DNA of 64,000 nt from Photobacterium sp. TY1-4 (GTDB lineage: Bacteria > Pseudomonadota > Gammaproteobacteria > Enterobacterales > Vibrionaceae): positions 3,513,193 to 3,577,192 of the forward strand of contig NZ_CP099734.1 of NCBI RefSeq assembly GCF_025398175.1, given 5' to 3'. Position 1 is the first letter of the stretch; the number at the start of each line of letters is the position of its first letter. The notes beneath the pieces were generated by a model, which made no database searches, had not been told where the DNA came from, and worked only from the letters and a program-made list of their open reading frames with translations. This document shows positions 52,674-62,146 of the stretch, piece by piece. A program made the position numbers and the translations under genes.

Positions 52674-53468
52674 TTATGCATCCACTGCACCGGCCCGGCG
52701 CTCGGTTTCATCACGGCGAATCATCTCGCCGGCCAGGGCCAGATAGGCCTTGGCACCGCTGGAATACTTGTCATAGTACATGGCCGGTCGGCCATGGCTC
52801 GGCGCTTCGGCCAGCCGGACATTACGCGGGATCACGGTGCGGTAGACTTTTTCACCAAAGTGTTTCTTGATCTGCTCGGAGACTTCAGTGGCCAGACGGT
52901 TACGCGGATCATACATGGTCCGCAGCAACCCTTCGATTTTCAGCTCACTGTTGACCACCGCAGTCAGCTTGCTGATGGTATCCATCAGGGCGGTCAGCCC
53001 CTCCAGCGCGAAATACTCACACTGCATCGGGACCAGCACGGAATCGGCAGCTGCCATCGCATTGATTGTAAGAAGGTTCAAAGCGGGGGGACAATCGATA
53101 AAGATGAAATCATAGTTACCACGAACTCCCTCTAAAGCGTTACGCAGACGAACTTCGCGGGCAAACACTTCCATCAGTTTGATTTCAGCGGCCGTCACAT
53201 CACCATTGGCGGCTATCAGGTGATAACCGCCGGTGGTGTCCGTACAGACGACCTGTTCAAATGGGGTTTCTTCGACCAGAAGGTCATAGGCTGTTGCATC
53301 GACCTGATACTTATCGACACCGCTGGCCATAGTGGCATTTCCCTGCGGATCGAGATCGATGACCAGTACTTTACGTTGCGTCGCCGCCAGTGATGCCGCG
53401 AGATTGACGCAAGTGGTGGTTTTACCCACACCTCCTTTCTGATTGGCTACAGCTATGACTCTTCCCAC
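52674..53468 (-). CDS. parA: chromosome partition ATPase ParA
   Basis: Deviant Walker ATPase that moves ParB-parS complexes. 264 residues. KGGVGKTTTCVNLAASL at residue 11, FIDCPPALN, and PSHGRPAMYYD near the end. Close to V. cholerae chromosome-1 ParA as recalled. It lies between rsmG and parB in the usual rsmG-parA-parB order. Confidence 0.97.
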   Translation of the reverse strand: MGRVIAVANQKGGVGKTTTCVNLAASLAATQRKVLVIDLDPQGNATMASGVDKYQVDATAYDLLVEETPFEQVVCTDTTGGYHLIAANGDVTAAEIKLMEVFAREVRLRNALEGVRGNYDFIFIDCPPALNLLTINAMAAADSVLVPMQCEYFALEGLTALMDTISKLTAVVNSELKIEGLLRTMYDPRNRLATEVSEQIKKHFGEKVYRTVIPRNVRLAEAPSHGRPAMYYDKYSSGAKAYLALAGEMIRRDETERRAGAVDA

Positions 53469-53483
53469 GAAAAATCCTCATCC

Positions 53484-54104
53484 TTAGTCCTTTGCCGTCA
53501 AGATTACTAGATGGCGTTCGCCTTCCAGCTCCGGAACTTGCAAAGATTTGACTTCAGTCACAGAACACCACGCCGGGAGCTCTGTCACTTCTTGTTGATT
53601 AAACTGCCCCTTGAGGGCCATAAAGCAGCCATGCTCGGCCGGCAGGTGGTGACACCAGGACACCATATCGCTCATGGACGCAAATGCCCGGCTCAATACT
53701 GCATCAAAGCCCAGCTCAGGCTGGAATTCTTCGACCCGGCTTTGGACCGGCGTCACATTGGCAATCGCCAATTCATGAAGCACTTGGCGGATAAACCGGA
53801 TCCGCTTCCCCAGGCTGTCGAGCAGAGTAAAGTCCTGCGCCGGGTTCATGATGGCCAGCGGGATCCCGGGGAGGCCCGGGCCGGTGCCGACATCAATAAA
53901 GCGCTCACCCACCAGGTGCGGGCTGACCACAATACTATCCATGATATGTTTCACTAACATCTCATCGGGATCGCGGACCGAGGTCAGATTATACGCTTTA
54001 TTCCATTTATGCAGCAGGGCAACATACCCCACCAGTTGGTCCAGTTGTCGATCTGTGACCTGGAGATCAGTCTGGGCAATCAGTTGTGCCAAACGCTGTT
54101 TCAC
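53484..54104 (-). CDS. rsmG: 16S rRNA (guanine-527-N7)-methyltransferase RsmG
   Basis: SAM-dependent methylation of G527 of 16S rRNA. 206 residues, near E. coli (207). SAM motif [15 protein letters not shown] near 76, and [13 protein letters not shown]. Located directly after mnmG (9-bp gap), co-transcribed with it. Confidence 0.97.
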   Translation of the reverse strand: MKQRLAQLIAQTDLQVTDRQLDQLVGYVALLHKWNKAYNLTSVRDPDEMLVKHIMDSIVVSPHLVGERFIDVGTGPGLPGIPLAIMNPAQDFTLLDSLGKRIRFIRQVLHELAIANVTPVQSRVEEFQPELGFDAVLSRAFASMSDMVSWCHHLPAEHGCFMALKGQFNQQEVTELPAWCSVTEVKSLQVPELEGERHLVILTAKD

Positions 54105-54113
54105 TACGGGCTC

Positions 54114-56003
54114 CTATTCGCCTTTTTTCAGCATGCCTTGTTTTTTCAGATACACCAGCAGCAGTGAGATCGCCGCCGGGGTGATCCCGGAGATCCGCGA
54201 GGCCATACCAATGGTTTCCGGCTTGGCGTCATTGAGTTTGCTGATCACTTCATTAGAAAGCCCTTTGACCAGGCTGTAGTCCAGCGCCAGCGGCAGCTTG
54301 GTTTTCTCATGGCGGAGGGATTTTTCCACTTCCTCTTTCTGGCGATCGATATAGCCCTGGTACTTGACCTGAATTTCCACCTGCTCTGCGGCCTGTGCAT
54401 CTTCATGTGCCGGACCGAACATCTCGATATCCGTCAACTGCTTGTAATCCACTTCCGGACGACGCAGCAGATCTTCACCGCTGGCTTCGCGGGCGATCGG
54501 GGTTTTGAGGACCGCGTTGACTTGATCCACCTGATCCGAGTTTGGCGTGATCCAGATCCCTTGCAAGCGCTGACGCTCCTGCGCGATGTTTTCCATTTTC
54601 TGGTTAAAGCGCGTCCAGCGCTCATCATCGACCAGACCAAATTCGCGGCCGATTTCGGTCAGACGCAGATCGGCATTGTCTTCGCGCAACAGCAGACGGT
54701 ATTCGGCACGGGAAGTAAACATCCGGTACGGCTCTTTGGTGCCCATAGTGGACAAGTCATCAATCAACACGCCCATATAAGCCTGGTCGCGGCGCGGACT
54801 CCAGCCTTCGCGATCCTGGGCTTGCAACGCCGCGTTCATCCCGGCCAGCAGGCCCTGGGCCGCGGCTTCTTCATATCCGGTGGTACCGTTAATCTGACCG
54901 GCAAAGAACAGGCCAGCAATAAATTTGGTTTCAAACGTCTGCTTCAGATCGCGCGGGTCAAAGAAATCGTACTCAATGGCATAACCCGGACGCATGATGG
55001 CGGCATTTTCAAAGCCTTTCATCGAACGCACAATTTGCAGCTGCACATCAAACGGCAGGCTGGTGGAGATCCCATTCGGGTATAACTCGTGCGTGGTCAG
55101 GCCTTCCGGTTCAATAAAGATCTGGTGGCTGTTTTTATCGGCAAAACGCATCACCTTGTCTTCGATCGACGGGCAGTAGCGTGGGCCGATCCCTTCGATC
55201 ACCCCGGAATACATCGGGCTGCGATCCAGGTTATTGCGGATCACGTCATGGGTCTGCTCATTGGTATGGGTGATATAGCACGGGATCTGGCGCGGATGAT
55301 CCGAGGCTTTGCCGATAAAAGAGAAGACCGGCGTCGGATTGTCCCCGTGCTGGGCTTCGAGTTGGCTAAAATCAACAGTGCGTGCGTCAATGCGCGGGGG
55401 GGTCCCGGTTTTCAGGCGATCGACGCGAAACGGCAGTTCACGCAGACGACGGGCCAGGGCGATCGACGGTGGATCCCCGGCGCGGCCACCGCTGTAGTTA
55501 TCCAGACCAATATGGATCTTCCCGCCCAGGAAGGTGCCGACAGTCAATACCACGGTCTTGCCGCGGAACTTCAGCCCCATTTCCGTCACGACACCAACGG
55601 CGCGATCATTTTCGACGATCAGATCATCCACGGCCTGCTGGAACAGCATCAGGTTCGGCTGGTTTTCCAGTTTTTCACGGACCGCTGCCTTGTACAGGGC
55701 ACGATCGGCCTGAGCACGGGTGGCACGAACGGCTGGGCCTTTCGATGAGTTCAGGGTCCGGAACTGGATCCCGCCCTTATCGATCGCCTGGGCCATCAGG
55801 CCTCCCAGGGCGTCCACTTCTTTAACCAGGTGTCCTTTCCCGATCCCGCCAATGGCTGGGTTACATGACATTTGTCCCAGCGTATCGATGTTATGCGTTA
55901 AAAGTAAGGTTTTTTGTCCCATTCGGGCAGCTGCCAAAGCGGCTTCGGTACCGGCATGGCCGCCACCAACGACGATGACATCAAAGTTATCCTGGTAAAA
56001 CAT
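54114..56003 (-). CDS. mnmG: tRNA uridine-34 5-carboxymethylaminomethyl modification protein MnmG (GidA)
   Basis: FAD/NADH partner of MnmE for cmnm5U34 formation. 629 residues, the same as E. coli. FAD-binding [19 protein letters not shown] at residue 11, and cysteine-bearing [19 protein letters not shown] motif (here [12 protein letters not shown]). Begins beside oriC; transcription from this gene is expected to affect the origin. Confidence 0.98.
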   Translation of the reverse strand: MFYQDNFDVIVVGGGHAGTEAALAAARMGQKTLLLTHNIDTLGQMSCNPAIGGIGKGHLVKEVDALGGLMAQAIDKGGIQFRTLNSSKGPAVRATRAQADRALYKAAVREKLENQPNLMLFQQAVDDLIVENDRAVGVVTEMGLKFRGKTVVLTVGTFLGGKIHIGLDNYSGGRAGDPPSIALARRLRELPFRVDRLKTGTPPRIDARTVDFSQLEAQHGDNPTPVFSFIGKASDHPRQIPCYITHTNEQTHDVIRNNLDRSPMYSGVIEGIGPRYCPSIEDKVMRFADKNSHQIFIEPEGLTTHELYPNGISTSLPFDVQLQIVRSMKGFENAAIMRPGYAIEYDFFDPRDLKQTFETKFIAGLFFAGQINGTTGYEEAAAQGLLAGMNAALQAQDREGWSPRRDQAYMGVLIDDLSTMGTKEPYRMFTSRAEYRLLLREDNADLRLTEIGREFGLVDDERWTRFNQKMENIAQERQRLQGIWITPNSDQVDQVNAVLKTPIAREASGEDLLRRPEVDYKQLTDIEMFGPAHEDAQAAEQVEIQVKYQGYIDRQKEEVEKSLRHEKTKLPLALDYSLVKGLSNEVISKLNDAKPETIGMASRISGITPAAISLLLVYLKKQGMLKKGE

Positions 56004-56141
56004 GAAACTACCTCAGGTATTCAAAATCGCCAACGCGTATCTGCGAGCAAAGGTGGATCATTCTATCCTTTTTCTGAGGCTGAGAGAATCTTTCGTGATG
56101 ATCATTTGATCCGGGAAAAAGCGGTTCTTAAATATATATAA

Positions 56142-56177
56142 GATCTTTTTAAAGATCTTTTATTGGATCTATTATTT
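56142..56177 (+). repeat. DNA unwinding element: three phased 12-mers
   Basis: GATCTTTTTAAA, GATCTTTTATTG and GATCTATTATTT start at 56142, 56154 and 56166, exactly 12 bp apart. They resemble the GATCTxTTxTTTT 13-mers of E. coli oriC, the site where strands open. Confidence 0.88.
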
Positions 56178-56191
56178 AGTTCGCCGGATCG

Positions 56192-56200
56192 TGTGGATAA
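56192..56200 (-). promoter_or_regulatory. DnaA box, R1-like
   Basis: TGTGGATAA (TTATCCACA on the minus strand), a perfect consensus box placed 15 bp after the unwinding element, as R1 is in E. coli. Confidence 0.9.
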
Positions 56201-56297
56201 GCGTGAAATGATCCTAATGATCATAATGTTAGAGAGGATCATTTGCTGTGGAGTGCCATGGATCTTCCCAAGGATTAGCTGGGATCAAAAAGCCGAG

Positions 56298-56306
56298 TTA
56301 TCAACA
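56298..56306 (+). promoter_or_regulatory. DnaA box, R2-like
   Basis: TTATCAACA, one mismatch to TTATNCACA. Confidence 0.6.
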
Positions 56307-56332
56307 AGGGGTGGGCCGCCTGGATCTTATTC

Positions 56333-56341
56333 AATGGATAA
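56333..56341 (-). promoter_or_regulatory. DnaA box, R3-like (weak)
   Basis: AATGGATAA, then CTATGGGTTGATC, which parallels E. coli R3 and its flank (TTTGGATAA CTACCGGTTGATC). Confidence 0.55.
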
Positions 56342-56371
56342 CTATGGGTTGATCACGGTTTAGATCTATAG

Positions 56372-56380
56372 TTACCCACA
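56372..56380 (+). promoter_or_regulatory. DnaA box, R4-like
   Basis: TTACCCACA, one mismatch to TTATCCACA, in the R4 position toward mioC. Confidence 0.6.
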
Positions 56381-56429
56381 GAAAAAAGTGAATCTCAGGC
56401 TCGGTTTGGGTGTTATTTTTGTTGATTAT

Positions 56430-56876
56430 TTAACCGCGCAGGTGGTTTTTCCAGGTTTCCAGCCAGGTTTCTGCCGGATCTTCCGGGACCGGATCCTGGG
56501 ATACATCAATCTCCAGTCGCTCTCCCAGTCGGTTTGCACCCAGGGATCCCAGCAACTGATCGATATTTTTGGCGGCCGCGCAAAAGGTATCGTAACTGCG
56601 ATCGCCCAGGCCGATGATCCCGTATTGTAGCGGGCTCAAATCCGGCTGCTCGGTGCTCAGTTGCTCGGTAAAAGGCAGGAAGTTATCCGGATATTCGCCG
56701 GCCCCGTGGGTGGAGCACACCACCAGCCAGATATTCTCGGTATTGAGCGTAGCCAGGTCGGCCTGATTGATGATGTCGGTGCTGTGGCCGTCTTGCTCAA
56801 GCAGCTCGGCCAGGTGGTCCGCAACGTATTCGGCGCCGCCCAAGGTGCTGCCGGTAATTAGGGTGATATGGCTCAT
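56430..56876 (-). CDS. mioC: flavodoxin-like protein MioC
   Basis: FMN-binding flavodoxin next to oriC; linked to biotin synthase activity in E. coli. 148 residues (E. coli 147). Start MSHITLITGSTLGGAEYVAD (FMN phosphate loop) behind GAGGGAACC; STHGAGEYPDN and GLGDRSYDTFC are the other FMN loops. The open frame reaches 108 bp further upstream without family support. Its transcription runs toward oriC. Confidence 0.96.
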   Translation of the reverse strand: MSHITLITGSTLGGAEYVADHLAELLEQDGHSTDIINQADLATLNTENIWLVVCSTHGAGEYPDNFLPFTEQLSTEQPDLSPLQYGIIGLGDRSYDTFCAAAKNIDQLLGSLGANRLGERLEIDVSQDPVPEDPAETWLETWKNHLRG

Positions 56877-56895
56877 GGTTCCCTCGCTGGATAAA

Positions 56896-56904
56896 TTATT
56901 CACA
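56896..56904 (+). promoter_or_regulatory. DnaA box upstream of mioC
   Basis: TTATTCACA, a full match to TTATNCACA, 20 bp before the mioC start. In E. coli DnaA represses the mioC promoter through a box placed likewise. Confidence 0.75.
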
Positions 56905-56974
56905 GGCATTGTACTGGCTTTGACGCTGGAGAAAAGCGGGAATCTGTGGGGTTTTTCAGCTTTCAGCCACAGTG

Positions 56975-56983
56975 TTATACACA
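56975..56983 (+). promoter_or_regulatory. second DnaA box upstream of mioC
   Basis: TTATACACA, a full consensus match, about 100 bp before mioC and just beside a GATC cluster. Confidence 0.75.
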
Positions 56984-57091
56984 AGGTGATCCGGATCGTG
57001 GGTGCCGTTGGATCCCTTGGCGAGCCGATAGGCAGGATCTGGTTTGCGATCGACGCGGAGATGCCGGCAGGATCCCGGAGCGGGGATCCTT

Positions 57092-57309
57092 GGGAATGAC
57101 TGATACCGGATGCGGGGCTGCCTGTTCGAGAGATCGCTGGCGATGAAGGCCTGATTCCGGGGGGATGATGTGTACGCGCCGCAGGTTGGCGGAGACGGTG
57201 GTATTGGGTTTTGTTTGGTTCTGGGGCTGGAAGCGCCCGCGTCGCTCCTGAGGGCGTTTGAAGATCCTCTGTGGCAAGTCTCGGGAATGACTGAGCAGGG
57301 ATGCGGGAG
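57092..57309 (+). repeat. imperfect direct repeat pair, about 26 bp
   Basis: GGGAATGACTGA followed by a GGATGCGGG element occurs at 57092-57117 and again at 57284-57309. Origin unknown; it does not look like an insertion sequence end. Confidence 0.5.
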
Positions 57310-57350
57310 CGAGGGCTACCAGCCGCCTGTGGGGCAGGCGGCTGGCGGAA

Positions 57351-58718
57351 TTACTTCCCGATACAGAAGGAGGTAAAGATCCGGCCGAGCAGATCGTCGG
57401 AGGTGAACTCTCCGGTGATCTCGCTGAGGTGTTGCTGGGCCAGGCGCAGCTCTTCGGCCAGGATCTCGCCGGCCATGAAGCCTTCGAGCTGGTCGCGGCC
57501 GGTTTCTAAATGGCTCGCTGCGCGCTCCAGGGCTTCGAGGTGGCGGCGGCGGGCCATAAAGCCGCCCTCGGTGGTGCCCTGAAAGCCCATGCAGGCCTTG
57601 AGGTGCTCACGCAGGCTGTCGACGCCGTCGCCGGTACGGGCTGACAGGCGGATCAGCGGTGGGTTGTTGACGTGGCAAATGCCGCTCGACTCTCCGGTCA
57701 GCTCTACCTTATTGCGGATCACGGTCAGGCCGAGATTATCCGGCAGACGTTCGACGAAGTCCGGCCAGATGTCGGCCGGATTCGTGGCATCGATGGTGGT
57801 ACTGTCGACCATAAACAGCACCCGATCGGCCTGGCGGATTTCGTCCCAGGCCCGTTCAATCCCGATCCGCTCGACTTCGTCCGAAGCCTCGCGTAACCCG
57901 GCGGTATCGATGATGTGCAGCGGCATGCCATCGATATGGATGTGCTCGCGCAGCACGTCCCGGGTGGTCCCGGCAATATCGGTGACAATTGCGCTGTCCT
58001 TGCCGGACAGTGCGTTGAGCAGGCTGGATTTGCCGGCATTCGGACGCCCGGCGATGACCACCTTCATCCCTTCGCGAATAATCGCACCCTGGTTGGCTTC
58101 ACGGCGCACGTCGCCGAGTCGGGCGATGATGTCGTGCAGATCGCCGCTGACTTTGCCGTCTGAGAGAAAGTCGATTTCCTCTTCCGGAAAGTCGATGGCT
58201 GCTTCGACGTAGATACGCAAATGGATCAGGGCTTCCACCAGCGCGTTGACCCGGGTCGAGAAAGCGCCCTGGAGCGACTGGAACGCACTTTTCGCCGCTT
58301 CTTCGGAGCTGGCATCAATCAGATCGGCAATGGCTTCAGCCTGGGCCAGATCCAGCTTGTCGTTCATAAAGGCTCGCTCGGAGAACTCCCCAGGTCGCGC
58401 GGCGCGAATGCCGTCAATGTGCAGGATACGGCGGATCATCATATCCATCAGTACCGGACCGCCGTGGCCTTGCAGCTCGAGCACATCTTCTCCGGTAAAG
58501 GAGTTCGGTCCCTGGAAGAACAGGGCAATGCCCTGATCCAGTGCGCTGCCGTCTTCGTTTTTAAACGGCAGGTATTCCGCGAAGCGGGGTTTAAGCGCCC
58601 GGCCGGCGACGGCCAGGGCGACGTCTTTGGCCTTGGGGCCAGAGACGCGAATAATGCCGACGCCGCCACGCCCCGGTGGGGTGGCCTGCGCGACAATGGT
58701 GTCCGTATATTCGTTCAT
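57351..58718 (-). CDS. mnmE: tRNA modification GTPase MnmE (TrmE)
   Basis: Works with MnmG at U34. 455 residues (E. coli 454). N-terminal THF-binding domain, G domain inserted in the helical domain with [12 protein letters not shown] near 223, DIAGTTRD and the C-terminal CIGK carrying the catalytic cysteine. Start [14 protein letters not shown]; the upstream frame has no family match. Confidence 0.97.
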   Translation of the reverse strand: MNEYTDTIVAQATPPGRGGVGIIRVSGPKAKDVALAVAGRALKPRFAEYLPFKNEDGSALDQGIALFFQGPNSFTGEDVLELQGHGGPVLMDMMIRRILHIDGIRAARPGEFSERAFMNDKLDLAQAEAIADLIDASSEEAAKSAFQSLQGAFSTRVNALVEALIHLRIYVEAAIDFPEEEIDFLSDGKVSGDLHDIIARLGDVRREANQGAIIREGMKVVIAGRPNAGKSSLLNALSGKDSAIVTDIAGTTRDVLREHIHIDGMPLHIIDTAGLREASDEVERIGIERAWDEIRQADRVLFMVDSTTIDATNPADIWPDFVERLPDNLGLTVIRNKVELTGESSGICHVNNPPLIRLSARTGDGVDSLREHLKACMGFQGTTEGGFMARRRHLEALERAASHLETGRDQLEGFMAGEILAEELRLAQQHLSEITGEFTSDDLLGRIFTSFCIGK

Positions 58719-58830
58719 CATGTGAGCTTGCTTTGTTATTCGCTGACTAAATCGCGGGGGTCTATGCTGCAATTGTAATCAGACTCGTGGCGAATGCCCA
58801 GCGCTAGCAACCGGGCCGGGCGTGGCGAAA

Positions 58831-58858
58831 CAAAAAAGGCGGCCATCGGCCGCCTTTT
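58831..58858 (-). terminator. terminator after yidC
   Basis: AAAAGGCGGCC ATC GGCCGCCTTTT (58834-58858), preceded by an A run that gives a T run in the minus direction. Confidence 0.88.
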
Positions 58859-58876
58859 GAAAGCTTGAGGCTGACA

Positions 58877-60493
58877 TTACTTGGAATGCAGGCCTTGTTT
58901 TTCCAGCGAACGGTAGATCAGCGTCTGCTGGATCAGCGTCACCACGTTCGACACCAGCCAGTACAGGACCAGACCGGACGGGAACCACAGGAAGAAGAAG
59001 GTGAACATCACCGGCATGAACGTCATGATCTTCTGCTGCATCGGATCGGTGATAGTCGTTGGGCTCATCTTCTGGATCAGGAACATGGTCACACCCATCA
59101 GGATCGGCAGGACGTAGTACGGGTCCTGAGCTGACAGGTCATGGATCCAGGCGAAGAACGGCGCGTGACGCAGTTCAACCGACTCCATCAGGGACCAGTA
59201 CAGGGCGATGAAGATTGGCATCTGCAGCAAGATTGGCAGACAGCCACCCAGTGGGTTGACCTTCTCTTTCTTGTACAGCTCCATCATTTCCTGGCTCATG
59301 CGCTGGCGGTCATCGCCCAGGCGCTCACGCATCGCTTGCAGTTTTGGCTGCAGCATGCGCATTTTCGCCATGGAGGTGTACTGTGCTTTGGTCAGCGGGT
59401 ACATGGCGCCACGGACGATGAAGGTCAGGATAATGATCGCCACACCCCAGTTCACCACCAGGCCCTGAATGAACGACAGCAGGCTGTGCAGCGGGCTGGC
59501 GATGAACCACAGCCAACCGTAGTCAACGGTCAGGTTCAGGTGCGGCGCAGTCGCTTCCATCTGATCCTGAAGTTTCGGACCGACCCATAGGGTCGCGGTG
59601 AGTGTTTGCTCACTGCCCGGGGCGACGGTGGTCACCGGCAGGCGGACACCGATATAACCCAGGCCGTTGCCGGTGCGGGTGTACAGGTTGGTTGCTTCGT
59701 TGGTGCGTGGGATCCAGGCAGACACGAAGTAGTGCTGCATCATTGCGGCCCAGCCTTGCTCAGCGATCGTCAGGTTCAGGTTCTTGTCCTGCATATCGTC
59801 GAAGCTGTATTTTTCGTATTTGGTGTCATCCGCCGAGTAGGCACCGCCACGATAAGTTGGCATCGCCAGGTTACCACCGTCATCCAGCAGGTTCTGCTTC
59901 AGCTGAGCGTACATCTGCACGGTCGCGGCATTGTCTGTTGGGTTGTTGATGGTGTAGGCCACATCCACCGCGTAGCTGCCGCGTTTCAGGATGTAGGTCT
60001 TGGTGTACGCAATGCCGTCTTTGTTGTAGGTCATCGGGACACGCAGCTCGTCCTGGCCGTCTGCCAGCGTGAAACTGTCAGCGCTGACGCTCAGTTGAGC
60101 GCGGCCGGCTGTGGTGTCAATCCCGTTGGCGCCAATCAGGCCGGATTGGGCGTTGAAAGTATGGCCTGCTTCGTTTTTCAGCAGGACAAACGGGTCTGCG
60201 GAGTCGAGTTCGTTGTCATAAGCCAGCAGTTTGGCTTCAATGACGTCACCGCCAAGCGTATCGACAGTCAGCGCCAGTACATCGGTATTGATGGTGATTA
60301 GATTATCGGACGTGTTTTGGTCAGTAATTGGCTGGCCATCACCGGAATGTGAGGGAACATCACCACTGTTGTTGACTTGTTGCGCTACACCCTGTCCTTG
60401 TGGTTGAGGGGCATTGTCCATGGTCCACTGCTGGTACAGTAGGAACGAAACAAAGAGTAGGGCAATTAACAGAATATTGCGTTGGGAATCCAT
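58877..60493 (-). CDS. yidC: membrane protein insertase YidC
   Basis: Inserts membrane proteins alone or with Sec. 538 residues (E. coli 548). N-terminal membrane anchor ([27 protein letters not shown]), a large periplasmic beta domain (60-320), and a C-terminal five-helix 60KD_IMP domain with the conserved arginine in [14 protein letters not shown]. Runs with yidD, rnpA and rpmH. Confidence 0.98.
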   Translation of the reverse strand: MDSQRNILLIALLFVSFLLYQQWTMDNAPQPQGQGVAQQVNNSGDVPSHSGDGQPITDQNTSDNLITINTDVLALTVDTLGGDVIEAKLLAYDNELDSADPFVLLKNEAGHTFNAQSGLIGANGIDTTAGRAQLSVSADSFTLADGQDELRVPMTYNKDGIAYTKTYILKRGSYAVDVAYTINNPTDNAATVQMYAQLKQNLLDDGGNLAMPTYRGGAYSADDTKYEKYSFDDMQDKNLNLTIAEQGWAAMMQHYFVSAWIPRTNEATNLYTRTGNGLGYIGVRLPVTTVAPGSEQTLTATLWVGPKLQDQMEATAPHLNLTVDYGWLWFIASPLHSLLSFIQGLVVNWGVAIIILTFIVRGAMYPLTKAQYTSMAKMRMLQPKLQAMRERLGDDRQRMSQEMMELYKKEKVNPLGGCLPILLQMPIFIALYWSLMESVELRHAPFFAWIHDLSAQDPYYVLPILMGVTMFLIQKMSPTTITDPMQQKIMTFMPVMFTFFFLWFPSGLVLYWLVSNVVTLIQQTLIYRSLEKQGLHSK

Positions 60494-60495
60494 CG

Positions 60496-60753
60496 TTACT
60501 TATCTCTGTCGTTATGCTTGGTTGGCGGAACGGGGTCATAACCCCCGTCAGTTAAAGGATGACATCTTAATAGACGTTTCGTCGCGAACCAACACCCTTT
60601 TAACGCTCCATGCGCTTTTATTGATTCAAGTGCGTATTGAGAACAGGTCGGGGTAAAGCGGCAGCGCGGTCCGATGAGCGGACTGATAGCCAGTTGGTAA
60701 AAGCGGACTAGTCTAATGACTAGCCACGCGAGCGGCGAGACAGGCGATGCCAT
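60496..60753 (-). CDS. yidD: membrane insertion efficiency factor YidD
   Basis: 85 residues (E. coli 85). [33 protein letters not shown] is the family core (quoted in parts: [20 protein letters not shown]). Amphipathic N-terminus. Its first 34 bp overlap the end of rnpA, the usual arrangement. Confidence 0.95.
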   Translation of the reverse strand: MASPVSPLAWLVIRLVRFYQLAISPLIGPRCRFTPTCSQYALESIKAHGALKGCWFATKRLLRCHPLTDGGYDPVPPTKHNDRDK

Positions 60754-61076
60754 AGCTTATCTAGCAACTTAAGCAGCTCTTCATTGCTGAGCTCCTGGGC
60801 ACTTTTCTTGGCAATAACGACAAAATCACAGGCTGGCAGATCGGCTTGCTTGCAGCGAAAGCTTTCGCGAACAAGACGTTTGAACTTGTTTCTGCCGACA
60901 GCAGTTTTGATCTGTTTTTTCGGGACAGCTAAACCGAGGCGTGGATGGTCAAGGCCGTTAGGGCGGGCAAGAATGGTTAAGTGTGGAGAGCCAGCGCGGT
61001 GAGCTTGCTGGAAGACATTTTTATAATGTTCGGGAGTTAACAGACGTAACTCCCGAGAGAAAGCGTGCTTACTCAA
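60720..61076 (-). CDS. rnpA: ribonuclease P protein component RnpA
   Basis: Protein subunit of RNase P for tRNA 5' maturation. 118 residues (E. coli 119). Start set at TTG giving [13 protein letters not shown], matching Vibrio and E. coli; a TTG three codons upstream (61085) is the other choice. Family box [12 protein letters not shown] near 60. No clear ribosome site, so translation may depend on coupling with rpmH 12 bp upstream. Confidence 0.94.
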   Translation of the reverse strand: MSKHAFSRELRLLTPEHYKNVFQQAHRAGSPHLTILARPNGLDHPRLGLAVPKKQIKTAVGRNKFKRLVRESFRCKQADLPACDFVVIAKKSAQELSNEELLKLLDKLWHRLSRRSRG

Positions 61077-61088
61077 AATAATCAAAGA

Positions 61089-61223
61089 TTATTTAGACAG
61101 ACGCTTACGGCCTTTGGCGCGACGTGCATTGATTACAGCGCGGCCGTTCTTAGTAGCCATGCGTGCACGGAAGCCGTGAGTACGCTTGCGCTTTAGAACT
61201 GAAGGTTGAAAAGTGCGTTTCAT
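61089..61223 (-). CDS. rpmH: 50S ribosomal protein L34
   Basis: 44 residues, starting [20 protein letters not shown] and ending KGRKRLSK; all of it fits bacterial L34. First gene of rpmH-rnpA-yidD-yidC-mnmE. Confidence 0.98.
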   Translation of the reverse strand: MKRTFQPSVLKRKRTHGFRARMATKNGRAVINARRAKGRKRLSK

Positions 61224-61313
61224 GGGTTTTACCTTAAATTAACTGATCAGTTTTTAAGTTTTGTTTCCAAGTTCCGACTGCGAGCAATCGGTACCTCTAA
61301 ACAAAGAGGCGGA

Positions 61314-61342
61314 ATTGTAATCACTGGCCTGAAAATAGTCAA
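61314..61342 (-). promoter_or_regulatory. rpmH promoter
   Basis: In complement, -35 TTGACT (61337-61342), 17-bp spacer, -10 TACAAT (61314-61319). About 90 bp before the rpmH ATG. Confidence 0.8.
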
Positions 61343-61375
61343 TGATTATGCCCGCAGCAAACTACGGGCGCTGAA

Positions 61376-62146
61376 TTATACTGTTTGTGACGTTGAGTGC
61401 AAGGATCCTTCGCGGATCCCGACTTTATTCAGGAACTTTTTCAACCGCGGATCCTGCGGATTGGTAAAGATCTGATCCGGTTTGCCCTGCTCGACAAACT
61501 CGCCGTCGGCCATGAAGATCACCCGATCGGCCACTTCGCGGGCAAACTGCATTTCATGGGTCACCACCAGCATGGTCTGATGACGGGTGGCCAGTTTTTG
61601 CATCAGGGTCAGGACCTCGCCGACCCACTCCGGATCGAGCGCTGAAGTCGGCTCGTCAAACAGCAGCAGCTCGGCTTCCAGGGCCATCGCCCGGCCGATC
61701 CCCACCCGTTGCTGCTGGCCGCCGGAGAGGGCCGCCGGGTAGTGATCGCCTTTATCGCCGAGGCCGATGTCATCGAGGATCTGCTGGGCACGCGCATAGG
61801 CATCTGGCTTGGTCCAGCCCTTGACGGTGATCAGCCCTTCGGCAATGTTCTGGCGGGCCGTCAGATGGGCAAACAGGGCGTAGTTCTGAAATACAAAGCC
61901 GGTCTTGCGGCGCAGGGCCAGGACGTCGCGCTTGGCGGCCTGCGGGCAGTCGACCGTGACATCGCCGATGGTGATTTGGCCGTCATCGGCGGTTTCCAGG
62001 AAATTGAGGCAGCGCAGCAGGGTCGATTTGCCGGTGCCGGACGGCCCGATCACCACCACGATTTCCCCTTTTTCGATGGTGAGATCGAGACCGGAGAAAA
62101 TGGTGCTGTCGCCAAAGCGCTTGGCCAGGTGGCTCATCTTGATCAT
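61376..62146 (-). CDS. amino-acid ABC transporter ATP-binding protein
   Basis: 256 residues of the polar amino-acid uptake class (GlnQ/HisP-like). Walker A GPSGTGKSTLLRCLN near 33, signature LSGGQQQRVGIGRAMA near 140, Walker B LLLFDEPTSALDPE. Overlaps the permease gene by 4 bp. This three-gene set lies between rpmH and dnaA also in V. cholerae, from memory. The substrate cannot be told from this subunit. Confidence 0.95.
   Translation of the reverse strand: MIKMSHLAKRFGDSTIFSGLDLTIEKGEIVVVIGPSGTGKSTLLRCLNFLETADDGQITIGDVTVDCPQAAKRDVLALRRKTGFVFQNYALFAHLTARQNIAEGLITVKGWTKPDAYARAQQILDDIGLGDKGDHYPAALSGGQQQRVGIGRAMALEAELLLFDEPTSALDPEWVGEVLTLMQKLATRHQTMLVVTHEMQFAREVADRVIFMADGEFVEQGKPDQIFTNPQDPRLKKFLNKVGIREGSLHSTSQTV

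Larger units (their letters stand above)
56004..56429. other. oriC: chromosomal replication origin oriC
   Basis: 426-bp non-coding gap between mnmG and mioC, the E. coli and V. cholerae chromosome-1 origin position. It holds 15 GATC sites within 56056-56366 (about one expected by chance), a triple 12-mer AT-rich region (56142-56177), and four DnaA-box-like sites in an R1-R4 order: TGTGGATAA (56192-56200), TTATCAACA (56298-56306), AATGGATAA (56333-56341) and TTACCCACA (56372-56380). Origin identity is inferred from this layout. Confidence 0.93.
56877..57350. other. mioC-mnmE intergenic region with DnaA boxes and GATC cluster
   Basis: 474 bp without a supported gene. It has two perfect DnaA boxes (56896-56904 and 56975-56983), seven GATC sites in 56988-57088, a 26-bp imperfect direct repeat (57092-57117 and 57284-57309) and a GCCGCCTG/CAGGCGGC hairpin (about 57321-57342) just after the mnmE stop. 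The mioC promoter should lie here. Confidence 0.7.

Noticed and set aside
56913..57376. Several 60-110-codon frames in the mioC-mnmE gap
   Set aside because: Mutually overlapping, no ribosome sites or families; the region is better explained by DnaA boxes, GATC sites and repeats.
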